A stretch of DNA of 19,374 bases, from NCBI GenBank assembly GCA_004552195.1, contig SFPC01000062.1, forward strand, positions 1-19,374. The letters run 5' to 3'. Of the stretch, positions 7,348 through 14,027 are shown piece by piece. The notes beneath the pieces were generated by a model. It was not told where the DNA came from and ran no database searches. It worked only from the letters and a program-made list of their open reading frames with translations. The stretch is from Bacteroidales bacterium. GTDB lineage: Bacteria; Bacteroidota; Bacteroidia; Bacteroidales; Bacteroidaceae. Numbering within the stretch: position 1 is the stretch's first letter; every line of letters starts with the position of its first letter. Both the position numbers and the translations under genes were made by a program.

Positions 7348-7386
7348 GTGAACTACCGCTAAGTCTTTAGCTTAGCGGTAGTTCAC
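7348..7386. repeat. Perfect 16-bp inverted repeat overlapping the integrase stop codon
   Basis: GTGAACTACCGCTAAG (7348-7363) and CTTAGCGGTAGTTCAC (7371-7386) pair perfectly around a 7-base centre. The integrase TGA (7385-7383) lies inside the right arm. Neither side has a T-run, so it is not a typical intrinsic terminator. It may be a 3'-end stabilising hairpin, a terminator that needs no T-run, or a recombinase-related site. Confidence 0.7.
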
Positions 7387-8519
7387 AACAAATCCCTCAA
7401 TATCTGTGTATTTGCCTTGTCCACAACAGCATTATCCAATGATGCCAGATAGATTTGTGTCGTTTTTTCCGAGTCATGTCCCATACCTTCACTGATAACC
7501 GAAATGGGAATATTCTTACTCTTGGCTATGCTTGCCCACGAATGACGGGCGACATATAGGGTTAGCGGAATGGAAATGCCTGCCAATTCAGCCACCTCTT
7601 TCAGATATTTATTGGTGCGACAAAGCATGTTCTTGTACTGGTTACGGTTGTCGTATGGACGTTTGAGCACCGGCAACAGATAAGGACTGCTGTCGTCCGT
7701 TTGGTGCTTGTCCACAATATCCTGCATACATTTCTCCCACTTGATGAAGAGTTGTTGTCCGGTTTTGCGCCTTCTGTATGATAATATGCCGTTCTGCAAA
7801 TTTTTCTTCTTCAAATGAGCCATGTCTATGAACGACATGCCACGGGTATAAAACGAAAAGAGGAACATATCTCTGGCAAAATCCCAAGCCGGCAGTAAAG
7901 ACAAATCCAAATTCCTGATTTTTTTGATTACCCTTAGCGGGAGGGCACGCTTGACGGTTTTGTCAACACCCGTATATACATGCTTGAACGGATTGCGATT
8001 CCCTGTCAGCCCCTTCTCCACAGCACGGTTATATACAGCTCGCAGTATACGCAAATAGAACGAGCTGCTGTTCTTTGTTACTCCTTTATTGTGTAACCAT
8101 GCCTCGTACATCTGCATCATGTCTGAATGGATGTCCTCTAACAAGACATCATTATTTTCGCGAAATTGCATGAAACTCCTCAAAGTGGCACGATAGGTTT
8201 CCGAAGTACGATGTTTTCCCATTTGATTTAATCGAGCCATCACGCCGTTCATGAAGTTGAACAGCGATTGCTCACCGGCAGACGCTTGGAAAGCAAAAAT
8301 AATGTCATCAGCAGTGTATCCAGACGGTTTGTGTTCGTCTCCATACCGTTCATTATTGACGAGTATCACGGCACAGCTTCCATCGTCCCATTCATGCGCA
8401 TAGATGCGGTAACCCGTCTTCAACTGACGGACAACGCGCTTATGGATGATTTGGTAATAGATTACCCCTTCCTTGCCTATAATCGTAGATGGCCTGAATT
8501 TCACCTTTACCGAAGTCAT
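7383..8519 (-). CDS. Tyrosine recombinase/integrase (Bacteroidetes type)
   Basis: The start is the ATG at 8519, giving 378 residues beginning MTSVKVKFRPSTIIGKEG, which matches the usual N-terminus of this family. A longer frame adds 35 unlikely residues. The N-terminal arm-binding and SAM-like core-binding region spans about 1-190. The catalytic domain shows R226 (FYTRGMSFID), K252 (YRRRKTGQ), R325 in LYVARHSWAS, H348 (GMGH) and the nucleophile Y357 (TTQIYL). The HxxR box reads Y-V-A-R, a substitution common in Bacteroidetes integrases, so activity is still plausible. The gene is visibly more AT-rich than hppA and dpp7, and no cargo or partner genes accompany it. It sits about 235 bases downstream of tRNA-Lys, a frequent integration target. 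It is probably the remaining integrase of a lost or very small element. Confidence 0.9.
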   Translation of the reverse strand: MTSVKVKFRPSTIIGKEGVIYYQIIHKRVVRQLKTGYRIYAHEWDDGSCAVILVNNERYGDEHKPSGYTADDIIFAFQASAGEQSLFNFMNGVMARLNQMGKHRTSETYRATLRSFMQFRENNDVLLEDIHSDMMQMYEAWLHNKGVTKNSSSFYLRILRAVYNRAVEKGLTGNRNPFKHVYTGVDKTVKRALPLRVIKKIRNLDLSLLPAWDFARDMFLFSFYTRGMSFIDMAHLKKKNLQNGILSYRRRKTGQQLFIKWEKCMQDIVDKHQTDDSSPYLLPVLKRPYDNRNQYKNMLCRTNKYLKEVAELAGISIPLTLYVARHSWASIAKSKNIPISVISEGMGHDSEKTTQIYLASLDNAVVDKANTQILRDLL

Positions 8520-8721
8520 AAATCCAATGTTTTCATGAAGGGATGTTCTAAAAACCAATGCTATGGACTGTATCATTCTGCAATAGACATGGATGCTTCT
8601 ACGGCACGATAGCCGCCACATCATCTCAAGCTAATTTATAGAATACCCCTTAAGCCATAAACAGTGCCCCCTATTCCAGCGCATCACTTTTGTATAACCG
8701 GCGGCACAAACCAGCACAAAA

Positions 8722-8746
8722 GAAGGCGCGACTTCGTCGCGCCTTC
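8722..8746 (-). terminator. Terminator of tRNA-Lys
   Basis: An 11-bp stem, GAAGGCGCGAC / GTCGCGCCTTC, with a 3-base loop is followed on the minus strand by TTTTGTG. It starts 8 bases beyond the tRNA 3' end. Confidence 0.85.
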
Positions 8747-8754
8747 CCTTGCAG

Positions 8755-8827
8755 TGATCCGCTTGGGGCTCGAACCCAAGACCCCAACATTAAAAGTGTT
8801 GTGCTCTACCAGCTGAGCTAGCGGATC
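8755..8827 (-). tRNA. tRNA-Lys (anticodon UUU)
   Basis: A 73-nt cloverleaf is readable on the minus strand. The acceptor stem is GATCCGC / GCGGATC with discriminator A. The D arm is GCTCAGCTGGTAGAGC. The anticodon arm is CAACA-CTTTTAA-TGTTG with TTT at 34-36. The T arm is TTGGGTTCGAGCCCCAA. CCA is not encoded (the next bases are CTGC), so it must be added after transcription. It has its own promoter and terminator. Confidence 0.95.
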
Positions 8828-8851
8828 AGACCTCTTTGCTGTTAAGCGGTG

Positions 8852-8883
8852 CAAAAGTAGAGATTTGTTTTAGAACAGCCAAA
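8852..8883 (-). promoter_or_regulatory. Promoter of tRNA-Lys
   Basis: On the minus strand TTTG (8883-8880), 20 bases, then TACTTTTG (8859-8852) fits the Bacteroidetes vegetative promoter TTTG-N19-21-TAnnTTTG. The predicted start is about 15-20 bases before the mature tRNA. Confidence 0.75.
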
Positions 8884-8896
8884 TGTTTGGCCTGTT
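8874..8896. terminator. Hairpin with plus-strand T-run, overlapping the tRNA-Lys -33 box
   Basis: AACAG-CCAAA-tg-TTTGG-c-CTGTT forms a stem of 10 pairs with one bulged C, followed on the plus strand by a run of T's. No plus-strand gene lies before it. On the minus strand it comes after the transporter gene but lacks a good T-run. It may limit read-through or serve as an operator, since the left arm contains the -33 TTTG. Confidence 0.4.
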
Positions 8897-8989
8897 TTTT
8901 TGTCTTTAGAGATAAAATTCCTGTTTAACTGCCTGATTGTTTGGTTTCAAATGGCAATTTCAAACATACAGAGGCGGGAGTATGAGGCG

Positions 8990-10204
8990 CTAAGGCGCAT
9001 CTTGCGACGTGGAAGCGGGTGCTTCATCGGCCAGTGTGCGGGGTGTTTCCACGTAAACGCCGGCTTCGCGCTCCACCTCTACCATTTCCGGGTCGAGAGG
9101 CTGCTGCGGATCGAACTCGTCGCCCACCACATAGCGTTTGTAGTAAGATATGGACAGTGTGGTCAGGGGCAGCGCCACTATCAAACCGATGATGCCGAAA
9201 GCATAACCCCACACGGAGAGGGAGAGGAGGATGATGGCAGGCGGAAGCCCCATGATTTTACCCATGATGCGGGGTGTGAAGATAGTGTCCTGCAACACCT
9301 GCACCACCAGGTAAACCACCAACACCAAGAAGAGGAGCCACCAGAAGTTCTGCCCCGTCTCCACACTTTTGAGCAGGGCCAGCAGCGCGGCCGGCACGAA
9401 ACCTATCACTTGCAGGTAGGGCACGAAACTGATGAGACCGATGAGGCAGCCCAACCCGAGGGGCATGGGGAAACCGATGAGCAGGAAACCGATGGAAAAC
9501 ATGAAACAGTTGCTCAGTGCCACCAAAGCCTGTCCCCGGAAGTAGCCTGCCATGCCGTTTTGCAGGTCTGCCACAAGGCGGGCGGCGAAGACGCGGCGGT
9601 GGCGCGGCACAAAATGGATCCAGCTGTTGGCATATTTTTCATAGTCGGTGAGGAGGAAGAGCAGGTAGAGCAGTCCGATGAGCGAGGCGACGATATTGAA
9701 CAACATGGTCGCCGTTCCCCAAAACACGTTCCATAGTTTCGGCACAGCTTGCTTCATAGCTGCGAGAAAATCCTTCTGTTTCAGGAGGTTTTCTATCTGG
9801 TACTCACTGACGTGGCGTTGCAGATAACTTTGCACCGACTGTGGCACGGCAGCGGTGTCGGCTCCTTTCTGCACATACTCCAGGGCCACATCCTTCAGAT
9901 GGCTGACCTCTTCCACCATGGGCGGCACGATGAGATAGAAAAAGCCGCCCAGCGTGCCGCAGGTGAGCAACAGGGTGACAGCAATGGCGGCCAATCGGTT
10001 ACGTATGTAGCAGTACTTTTGCAGAAAACGGACAATGGGATAGAGCAGGTAGGCCACCATCCATGCCACGAAGAAGGGGAGCAGCACATCGCTGAGATAA
10101 TAAATCAAAGCTCCGATGCCAACAATAAGCAGTAAGGCTATGACACCCCGTATAAAGCGATCGAAGGTGATGGGCTTACGTTCGCCCTGTTTTGATTGGT
10201 TCAT
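8990..10204 (-). CDS. AI-2E/PerM-family transporter
   Basis: The ATG at 10204 gives 404 residues (MNQSKQGERKPITFDRF...). A TTG two codons earlier is less likely. The architecture is typical of the AI-2E/PerM (former UPF0118) family. There are two N-terminal membrane helices, then a third (LAAIAVTLLLTCGTLGGFFYLIVP). A periplasm-exposed or amphipathic region follows at about 95-160. The conserved C-terminal helix bundle contains NGMAGYFRGQ, ISFVPYLQVIGFVPAALLAL, IFTPRIMGKIMGLPPAIILL and a final helix FGIIGLIVALPLTTL. The last ~50 residues are an acidic, Pro-rich cytoplasmic tail. Members have been linked to autoinducer-2 export or Na+/H+ antiport, so the substrate cannot be predicted. The gene is monocistronic with a -7 box upstream. 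Confidence 0.9.
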   Translation of the reverse strand: MNQSKQGERKPITFDRFIRGVIALLLIVGIGALIYYLSDVLLPFFVAWMVAYLLYPIVRFLQKYCYIRNRLAAIAVTLLLTCGTLGGFFYLIVPPMVEEVSHLKDVALEYVQKGADTAAVPQSVQSYLQRHVSEYQIENLLKQKDFLAAMKQAVPKLWNVFWGTATMLFNIVASLIGLLYLLFLLTDYEKYANSWIHFVPRHRRVFAARLVADLQNGMAGYFRGQALVALSNCFMFSIGFLLIGFPMPLGLGCLIGLISFVPYLQVIGFVPAALLALLKSVETGQNFWWLLFLVLVVYLVVQVLQDTIFTPRIMGKIMGLPPAIILLSLSVWGYAFGIIGLIVALPLTTLSISYYKRYVVGDEFDPQQPLDPEMVEVEREAGVYVETPRTLADEAPASTSQDAP

Positions 10205-10305
10205 AAGCAAAAAGATTGGGAGACGGGTCTTCGGGAAAAAGGATGTGAAAGTTTTTATTTGGCCAAGGACACAGCCCGTTATTGAAAATACACTTTAATT
10301 CGGAG

Positions 10306-10313
10306 CAAAGTTA
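10306..10313 (-). promoter_or_regulatory. Candidate -7 box of the AI-2E family transporter gene
   Basis: The minus strand reads TAACTTTG, an exact TAnnTTTG, in the context TATAACTTTGCTCC. No TTTG lies at 19-21 bases upstream, so the -33 element is weak or absent. The leader would be about 95 bases. Confidence 0.45.
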
Positions 10314-10449
10314 TACATTCCTCTACGAATATCAGTCTCACTATGCTATTGAAATATTTGAAGACGAACTTCAACCATTCCAAGAACCGGAAAGGTTATC
10401 AAGTGAGCCGTTGGTTCCTGACACCCCGTCCAAGGAAACGCCCATCAAG

Positions 10450-10515
10450 CGACAACCGGCACTCCATCTTGCCACTCCTTTTTCCGGAATAAGGCAGACA
10501 GAGTCCCGGTTGTCG
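10450..10515. repeat. Long hairpin downstream of dpp7
   Basis: A perfect 10-bp inverted repeat, CGACAACCGG (10450-10459) / CCGGTTGTCG (10506-10515), encloses further short pairings (ACTC/GAGT, GCC/GGC). It lies 24 bases after the dpp7 stop in the direction of transcription. It is not followed by a T-run on the minus strand, so it may act as a 3'-end hairpin or a weak terminator. Confidence 0.5.
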
Positions 10516-10538
10516 ATTATCAAAAACCGTAGGCGGAA

Positions 10539-12677
10539 TTAGTGAATCTCCAGCTCGTCGAGCACGTACTTGGCACCGCCGAACTTGTCGATAATGAAGA
10601 GTACGTAGCGGATGTCCACGTTGATGCAACGTTGAAGTCGGGGATTGAACTGCAGGTCGGAGGAGAGGCTCTCGATATTGCCGTCGAAGGCTAAGCCTAT
10701 CAGCTCACCTTTAGCATTCATCACCGGTGAACCGGAATTGCCGCCCGTAATGTCGTTGTTTGAGAGGAAGCAGGTGGGCAGTTTGCCATCCTCGCGGGCG
10801 TAGCGGCCAAAGTCTTTTGCCTTATAGAGTTCGCGCAAGCGTTCGTTGATGAAATAATCACTCTCCGTCTTGCTCTCCTTTTCAAACATACCATCGAGCA
10901 CGGTGCGCCAGTCATAGCGCACAGCATCACGCGGCTTCAAGTCGCACACGCGGCCGTAAGTCATGCGCAGTGTGAAGTTGGCATCCGGCGCTTTAGCCCA
11001 CTGGTACATATCGCAGAGGCCACAAACGTAAATCTTATCCAGTTCGGAACGCTGTAACGTAAACGTCATCATGGCGGGCTGTAATTCCATGATGTAGTTT
11101 TCGATGCCTTCGAGCATTTCGATGAGCGGATCTTCCAAAAGCAGCTGTGCGTCGTTCTTTTCGAGCGTTTGTGCCAGGCGTGCACTGTCGGCAAATACCG
11201 ACTGCGTGTACACCTTTTCCACGAAGGTCTTCCAATCCTTTCCATCAGCGAGGAATGCCGGAACAGCATCCAGCTTGTGATGTTTCACGAAGTAAGGGAT
11301 GAGCAATTCCGTCTGGCCGCGGTCCATATCCATGTGAATGGGTTTCACATCCTTTTGCCAAGCCTTCATGATTTCCTCCTTGGCCTTTTGGATTTCGGCC
11401 TCTTTTCCCCCCTTCAGGACCTCGTTATACTCCATGACGAGGTCAACGGAGAAGCCAAACTTCTGGTTGCTGAGTGTAATGAATGCCAGCACCTGGTCGT
11501 AGAGCGTATCCTTGTAAGCGGTGCAGAGGCGTTCGATGCGGTCAATGATGTCAGCATATTCCGGCTTGCCCGACTGTGTGGCGAACTGGCGGAAGAGCTG
11601 CTCCTCGGTCCGTTTTTGTTCCACCAGGTGTTCTTTCTCCACGGCCTCGTTCATACCACCGAAGTTCTTAACAGAGTTGCCCCAGCTGAAGTACTCGTCC
11701 TCCAAGAGCAGGCGCAGCTCATCGCTCTGGTCCATCAGTTCCTTATAATATTTAAGAAGTGGATTGCCGGCAATGACAAAAGGCTCGTTCGAGCTCTTGC
11801 AACGCAGCTCCACCTCGGCTGCGGTGAGATAACGGCTGGTGCGACCGGGGAAGCCCATGACCATGGTGTAATCATTGAGGCTCGGACCTTTCAGCGAGAT
11901 AGGCAGGTATTTCTTCACCTTGAGGGGTACGTTCTCCTCGCTGTAAGGTGCGGGGTCGCCGTTCTTGTCGGCATAGATGCGGAACATGGCGAAGTCTGCA
12001 TTCTGTCGCGGCCACATCCAGTTGTCCGAGTTGCCGCCAAACTGGCCGATGTTGTACGGCGGGTTGGCCACAAGGCGCACGTCGAGGAAGGTCTGTTCAT
12101 AAATGAGGTAGAAACGGTTGGCACCGTAGTACGAGGCGATGTGCGCCTCGACGCCCTTCTTCTTCTTCAGGTCGCTCTTCTTGAAAAGCTTCTCGGCCAA
12201 GGGAGCCAGGAACTGCTGGCTCTGCATGGTGAAGACATCCACCTTCTCCTTCTTGGCCTGTGCCACCACCTTGTCGGTCACATCCTCCATGCGCAGCACG
12301 AAGGTGAAGGTCAGCGTCTCTGGAGTGCGCAACTCTTCGGCCAGGCTGTGGGCGAAATAGCCGTCCTTCATGTAGTCGTGTCCGATGCCGCTCATTTCGT
12401 GGACATAGCTGAAGCCACAGTGGTGGTTGGTCAGCACGAGGCCGTTGGGACTTACCACCTCACCCGTGCAGCCGCCGCCGAAGATGCCCACGCATTCGCG
12501 CAGGCTGGGCGACGTCTCGCTGTAAAGTGCCTCGGCGGGCAGTTGGAGGCCGGCCTTGCGCAACGAGTCGGCAAGGTGCTGTTCCTCCATCAGTTTCAAG
12601 AGCCACATGCCTTCGTCGGCACGCACTCCTGTCAGCCCTGCGAGCAGGGCAAAGCAAAGAATAAAAAATTTCTTCAT
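10539..12677 (-). CDS. dpp7: Periplasmic S46 dipeptidyl peptidase, DPP7 type
   Basis: The protein is 712 residues, the same length as I recall for Porphyromonas gingivalis DPP7. S46 enzymes remove dipeptides from peptide N-termini in the periplasm and feed amino-acid-using Bacteroidales. Residues 1-20 (MKKFFILCFALLAGLTGVRA) are a signal peptide. The chymotrypsin-like fold shows the catalytic His in TNHHCG (85/86), an Asp in NSDNWMWPRQNADF (218 or 228; 228 is more likely) and Ser648 in GGNSGSPV. Specificity residues fit DPP7: F664 and G666 (LAFDGN). The acid-specific relative DPP11 carries Arg at the position of G666. Preference should therefore be for hydrophobic rather than Asp/Glu substrates. 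The ATG at 12677 is clear, the promoter lies about 50 bases upstream, and the gene is monocistronic. Confidence 0.93.
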   Translation of the reverse strand: MKKFFILCFALLAGLTGVRADEGMWLLKLMEEQHLADSLRKAGLQLPAEALYSETSPSLRECVGIFGGGCTGEVVSPNGLVLTNHHCGFSYVHEMSGIGHDYMKDGYFAHSLAEELRTPETLTFTFVLRMEDVTDKVVAQAKKEKVDVFTMQSQQFLAPLAEKLFKKSDLKKKKGVEAHIASYYGANRFYLIYEQTFLDVRLVANPPYNIGQFGGNSDNWMWPRQNADFAMFRIYADKNGDPAPYSEENVPLKVKKYLPISLKGPSLNDYTMVMGFPGRTSRYLTAAEVELRCKSSNEPFVIAGNPLLKYYKELMDQSDELRLLLEDEYFSWGNSVKNFGGMNEAVEKEHLVEQKRTEEQLFRQFATQSGKPEYADIIDRIERLCTAYKDTLYDQVLAFITLSNQKFGFSVDLVMEYNEVLKGGKEAEIQKAKEEIMKAWQKDVKPIHMDMDRGQTELLIPYFVKHHKLDAVPAFLADGKDWKTFVEKVYTQSVFADSARLAQTLEKNDAQLLLEDPLIEMLEGIENYIMELQPAMMTFTLQRSELDKIYVCGLCDMYQWAKAPDANFTLRMTYGRVCDLKPRDAVRYDWRTVLDGMFEKESKTESDYFINERLRELYKAKDFGRYAREDGKLPTCFLSNNDITGGNSGSPVMNAKGELIGLAFDGNIESLSSDLQFNPRLQRCINVDIRYVLFIIDKFGGAKYVLDELEIH

Positions 12678-12725
12678 GTTTATGGTTGATAAAAATTAGA
12701 AAGCGAAGATGGAACTATGGGATTG

Positions 12726-12756
12726 CAAAGGAAAGAAAAACGGACTATATCTCAAA
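12726..12756 (-). promoter_or_regulatory. Promoter of dpp7
   Basis: The minus strand has TTTG (12756-12753), 19 bases, then TTCCTTTG (12733-12726), one mismatch from TAnnTTTG. The leader would be about 40 bases. The -33 TTTG overlaps the T-run that ends the upstream gene's terminator. Confidence 0.55.
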
Positions 12757-12810
12757 AGTCGCCAACTGTTTTTTCACCCTTCGGGTTGGAAAAGAACGGT
12801 TGGCGACTTT
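12755..12810 (-). terminator. Terminator of the acyltransferase-like gene
   Basis: A perfect 12-bp stem, AAAGTCGCCAAC / GTTGGCGACTTT, with a partly paired interior lies 8 bases after the stop codon. On the minus strand it ends GGCGACTTTTGAG. Confidence 0.75.
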
Positions 12811-12818
12811 CTCCCCTC

Positions 12819-13892
12819 TTACACCTTTATATATATGCGTGCACGCTCAAGGGCTAAGAGAATGAAGAAAAGGATGAGGAAATTGCCGAACGTGAGCCAC
12901 GCATCGTACCAGTCGTCGAGCCACTGCCGCAGACCGTAACACAGCGAGTCGACAACGGAGCGGAAGTTGACCACCTCGCCCAACATATAGGCCGCAATGG
13001 AATTCATGCCATAGATTTTCAACCAGTCGAACGGGCGGTGAATGCCGCGCACGTCGATGACATAATAAAAGGTCGCCATGAGGAGGAAACAGTAGCCGCC
13101 ACTGAGTAGCGTCATGCTCGATGTCCAGATACGTTTCACCACCGGCATGTCAAGCCCCCACAGCCACCCCGCCACAACGAGAGCCACTCCTGTGAGGAGC
13201 AGGCGCAGGGCCGTGCGGGGCGTTGCTCCGTTGCGGTCCAGGCGGATGATTTGTCCCGCCACTGCGCCGAGCATCACCGTCACGCCGAAATTGAGGCTGG
13301 GCAACAGCCAGGCGTAAGTAGGGTCGCCGCGATGGTTTCCCATCACTGCGGCATCGATGCGGCAGGCCAGGTTGCCTTCGGGCGAATAGTCGCCGCAAAT
13401 CATCATGGGCACGCTGTAAGCCGCCAGGAGTAGCACCATCCCTGCCAACTGTCCGCGCAGCGAGAAACGAAGCAGAAACAATGCAGCGATGAGGTAGCCT
13501 GCGGCAATGGCCTGCAGCGTGTTGGTGTAATATTGAAAATAGGACGGGCAGAAACTCAGCAGATTGCCCTGCACCACCATGCCCAGTAGGAACAACACCA
13601 CGAAGCGGCGCACCACTTTGCGGTAGGCGCGGCCCATAGGCCACTCACCGCGCAGGTAACGGGCAAAGGCGAAAGGCATGGATATGCCGCTCATGAACAA
13701 GAACAAGGGCATCACCAAATCCCAGAAGCGGAAGCCTTCCCACACCTCGTGGTCGAAATGGTAAAGCACGGACTGCGCCAATGGGCTGTCGCAGCGGGAG
13801 AGTACGGCCCACAACACGGGTTGCAGGAATACAAGCAGGAAGAGGTCGAAACCCCGCAAAATGTCGAGCGAGGCCAAGCGTTTGTTTTGCAT
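12819..13892 (-). CDS. DUF5009/HGSNAT-like membrane acyltransferase
   Basis: The 357-residue protein has about ten hydrophobic helices. It opens with RLASLDILRGFDLFLL, then H48-EVWEGFRFWDLVMPLFLFMSG (48-69). This is the conserved first loop and helix of the heparan-alpha-glucosaminide N-acetyltransferase (HGSNAT/NagX, DUF5009) family, where a His in this region is proposed to carry the acetyl group across the membrane. Later family-like segments are KRIWTSSMTLLSGGY (about 241-255) and KIYGMNSIAAYMLGEVV (about 286-302). In Bacteroidetes such proteins are often linked to glycan use, and the large glycosidase lies upstream on the same strand. The two genes are separated by a terminator, so they are not one operon. 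The acceptor sugar is unknown. The ATG at 13892 gives the usual short N-terminus. Confidence 0.82.
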   Translation of the reverse strand: MQNKRLASLDILRGFDLFLLVFLQPVLWAVLSRCDSPLAQSVLYHFDHEVWEGFRFWDLVMPLFLFMSGISMPFAFARYLRGEWPMGRAYRKVVRRFVVLFLLGMVVQGNLLSFCPSYFQYYTNTLQAIAAGYLIAALFLLRFSLRGQLAGMVLLLAAYSVPMMICGDYSPEGNLACRIDAAVMGNHRGDPTYAWLLPSLNFGVTVMLGAVAGQIIRLDRNGATPRTALRLLLTGVALVVAGWLWGLDMPVVKRIWTSSMTLLSGGYCFLLMATFYYVIDVRGIHRPFDWLKIYGMNSIAAYMLGEVVNFRSVVDSLCYGLRQWLDDWYDAWLTFGNFLILFFILLALERARIYIKV

Positions 13893-13964
13893 AAGGAAGA
13901 AAATGGACGGAGAAACACGCGCCGCAACGCGAAAACCTGAAACAATTAGGATGAAAACATACTG

Positions 13965-14000
13965 AAAGGCGCGCCTGGCTGGCAGGCCGGGCGCGCCTTT
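13965..14000 (-). terminator. Terminator of the secreted glycosidase gene
   Basis: An 11-bp GC-rich stem, AAAGGCGCGCC / GGCGCGCCTTT, with extra GGC/GCC pairing inside starts 28 bases after the stop codon. On the minus strand it ends CCTTTCAGTATGTTTTC. Confidence 0.8.
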
Positions 14001-14027
14001 GAAGCATTGGGAAGAGGGAAGCAGGAT

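Larger units (their letters stand above)
10205..10538. other. Intergenic region between dpp7 and the transporter gene
   Basis: It carries the transporter -7 box (10306-10313) and a long imperfect hairpin (10450-10515). A plus-strand frame starting with TTG at 10282 (86 codons) is open throughout, but it has no start signals and overlaps these regulatory features. It is not called as a gene. Confidence 0.45.

Noticed and set aside
8520..8624. 35-codon N-terminal extension of the integrase
   Set aside because: The translation (MMWRLSCRRSIHV...) is unlike the family, whereas the internal ATG at 8519 gives the standard MTSVKVKFRPST start.
10282..10542. 86-codon plus-strand frame between dpp7 and the transporter gene
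   Set aside because: It starts with TTG, has no start signals, crosses the transporter -7 box and a long hairpin, and runs 4 bases into the dpp7 3' end. The translation has no recognisable fold.
11169..12689. 506-codon plus-strand frame opposite dpp7
   Set aside because: It is the shadow of a well-supported gene in GC-rich DNA. The same holds for the long plus-strand frames opposite dnaK (1318-2247) and the glycosidase (14565-16328, 16362-17555).
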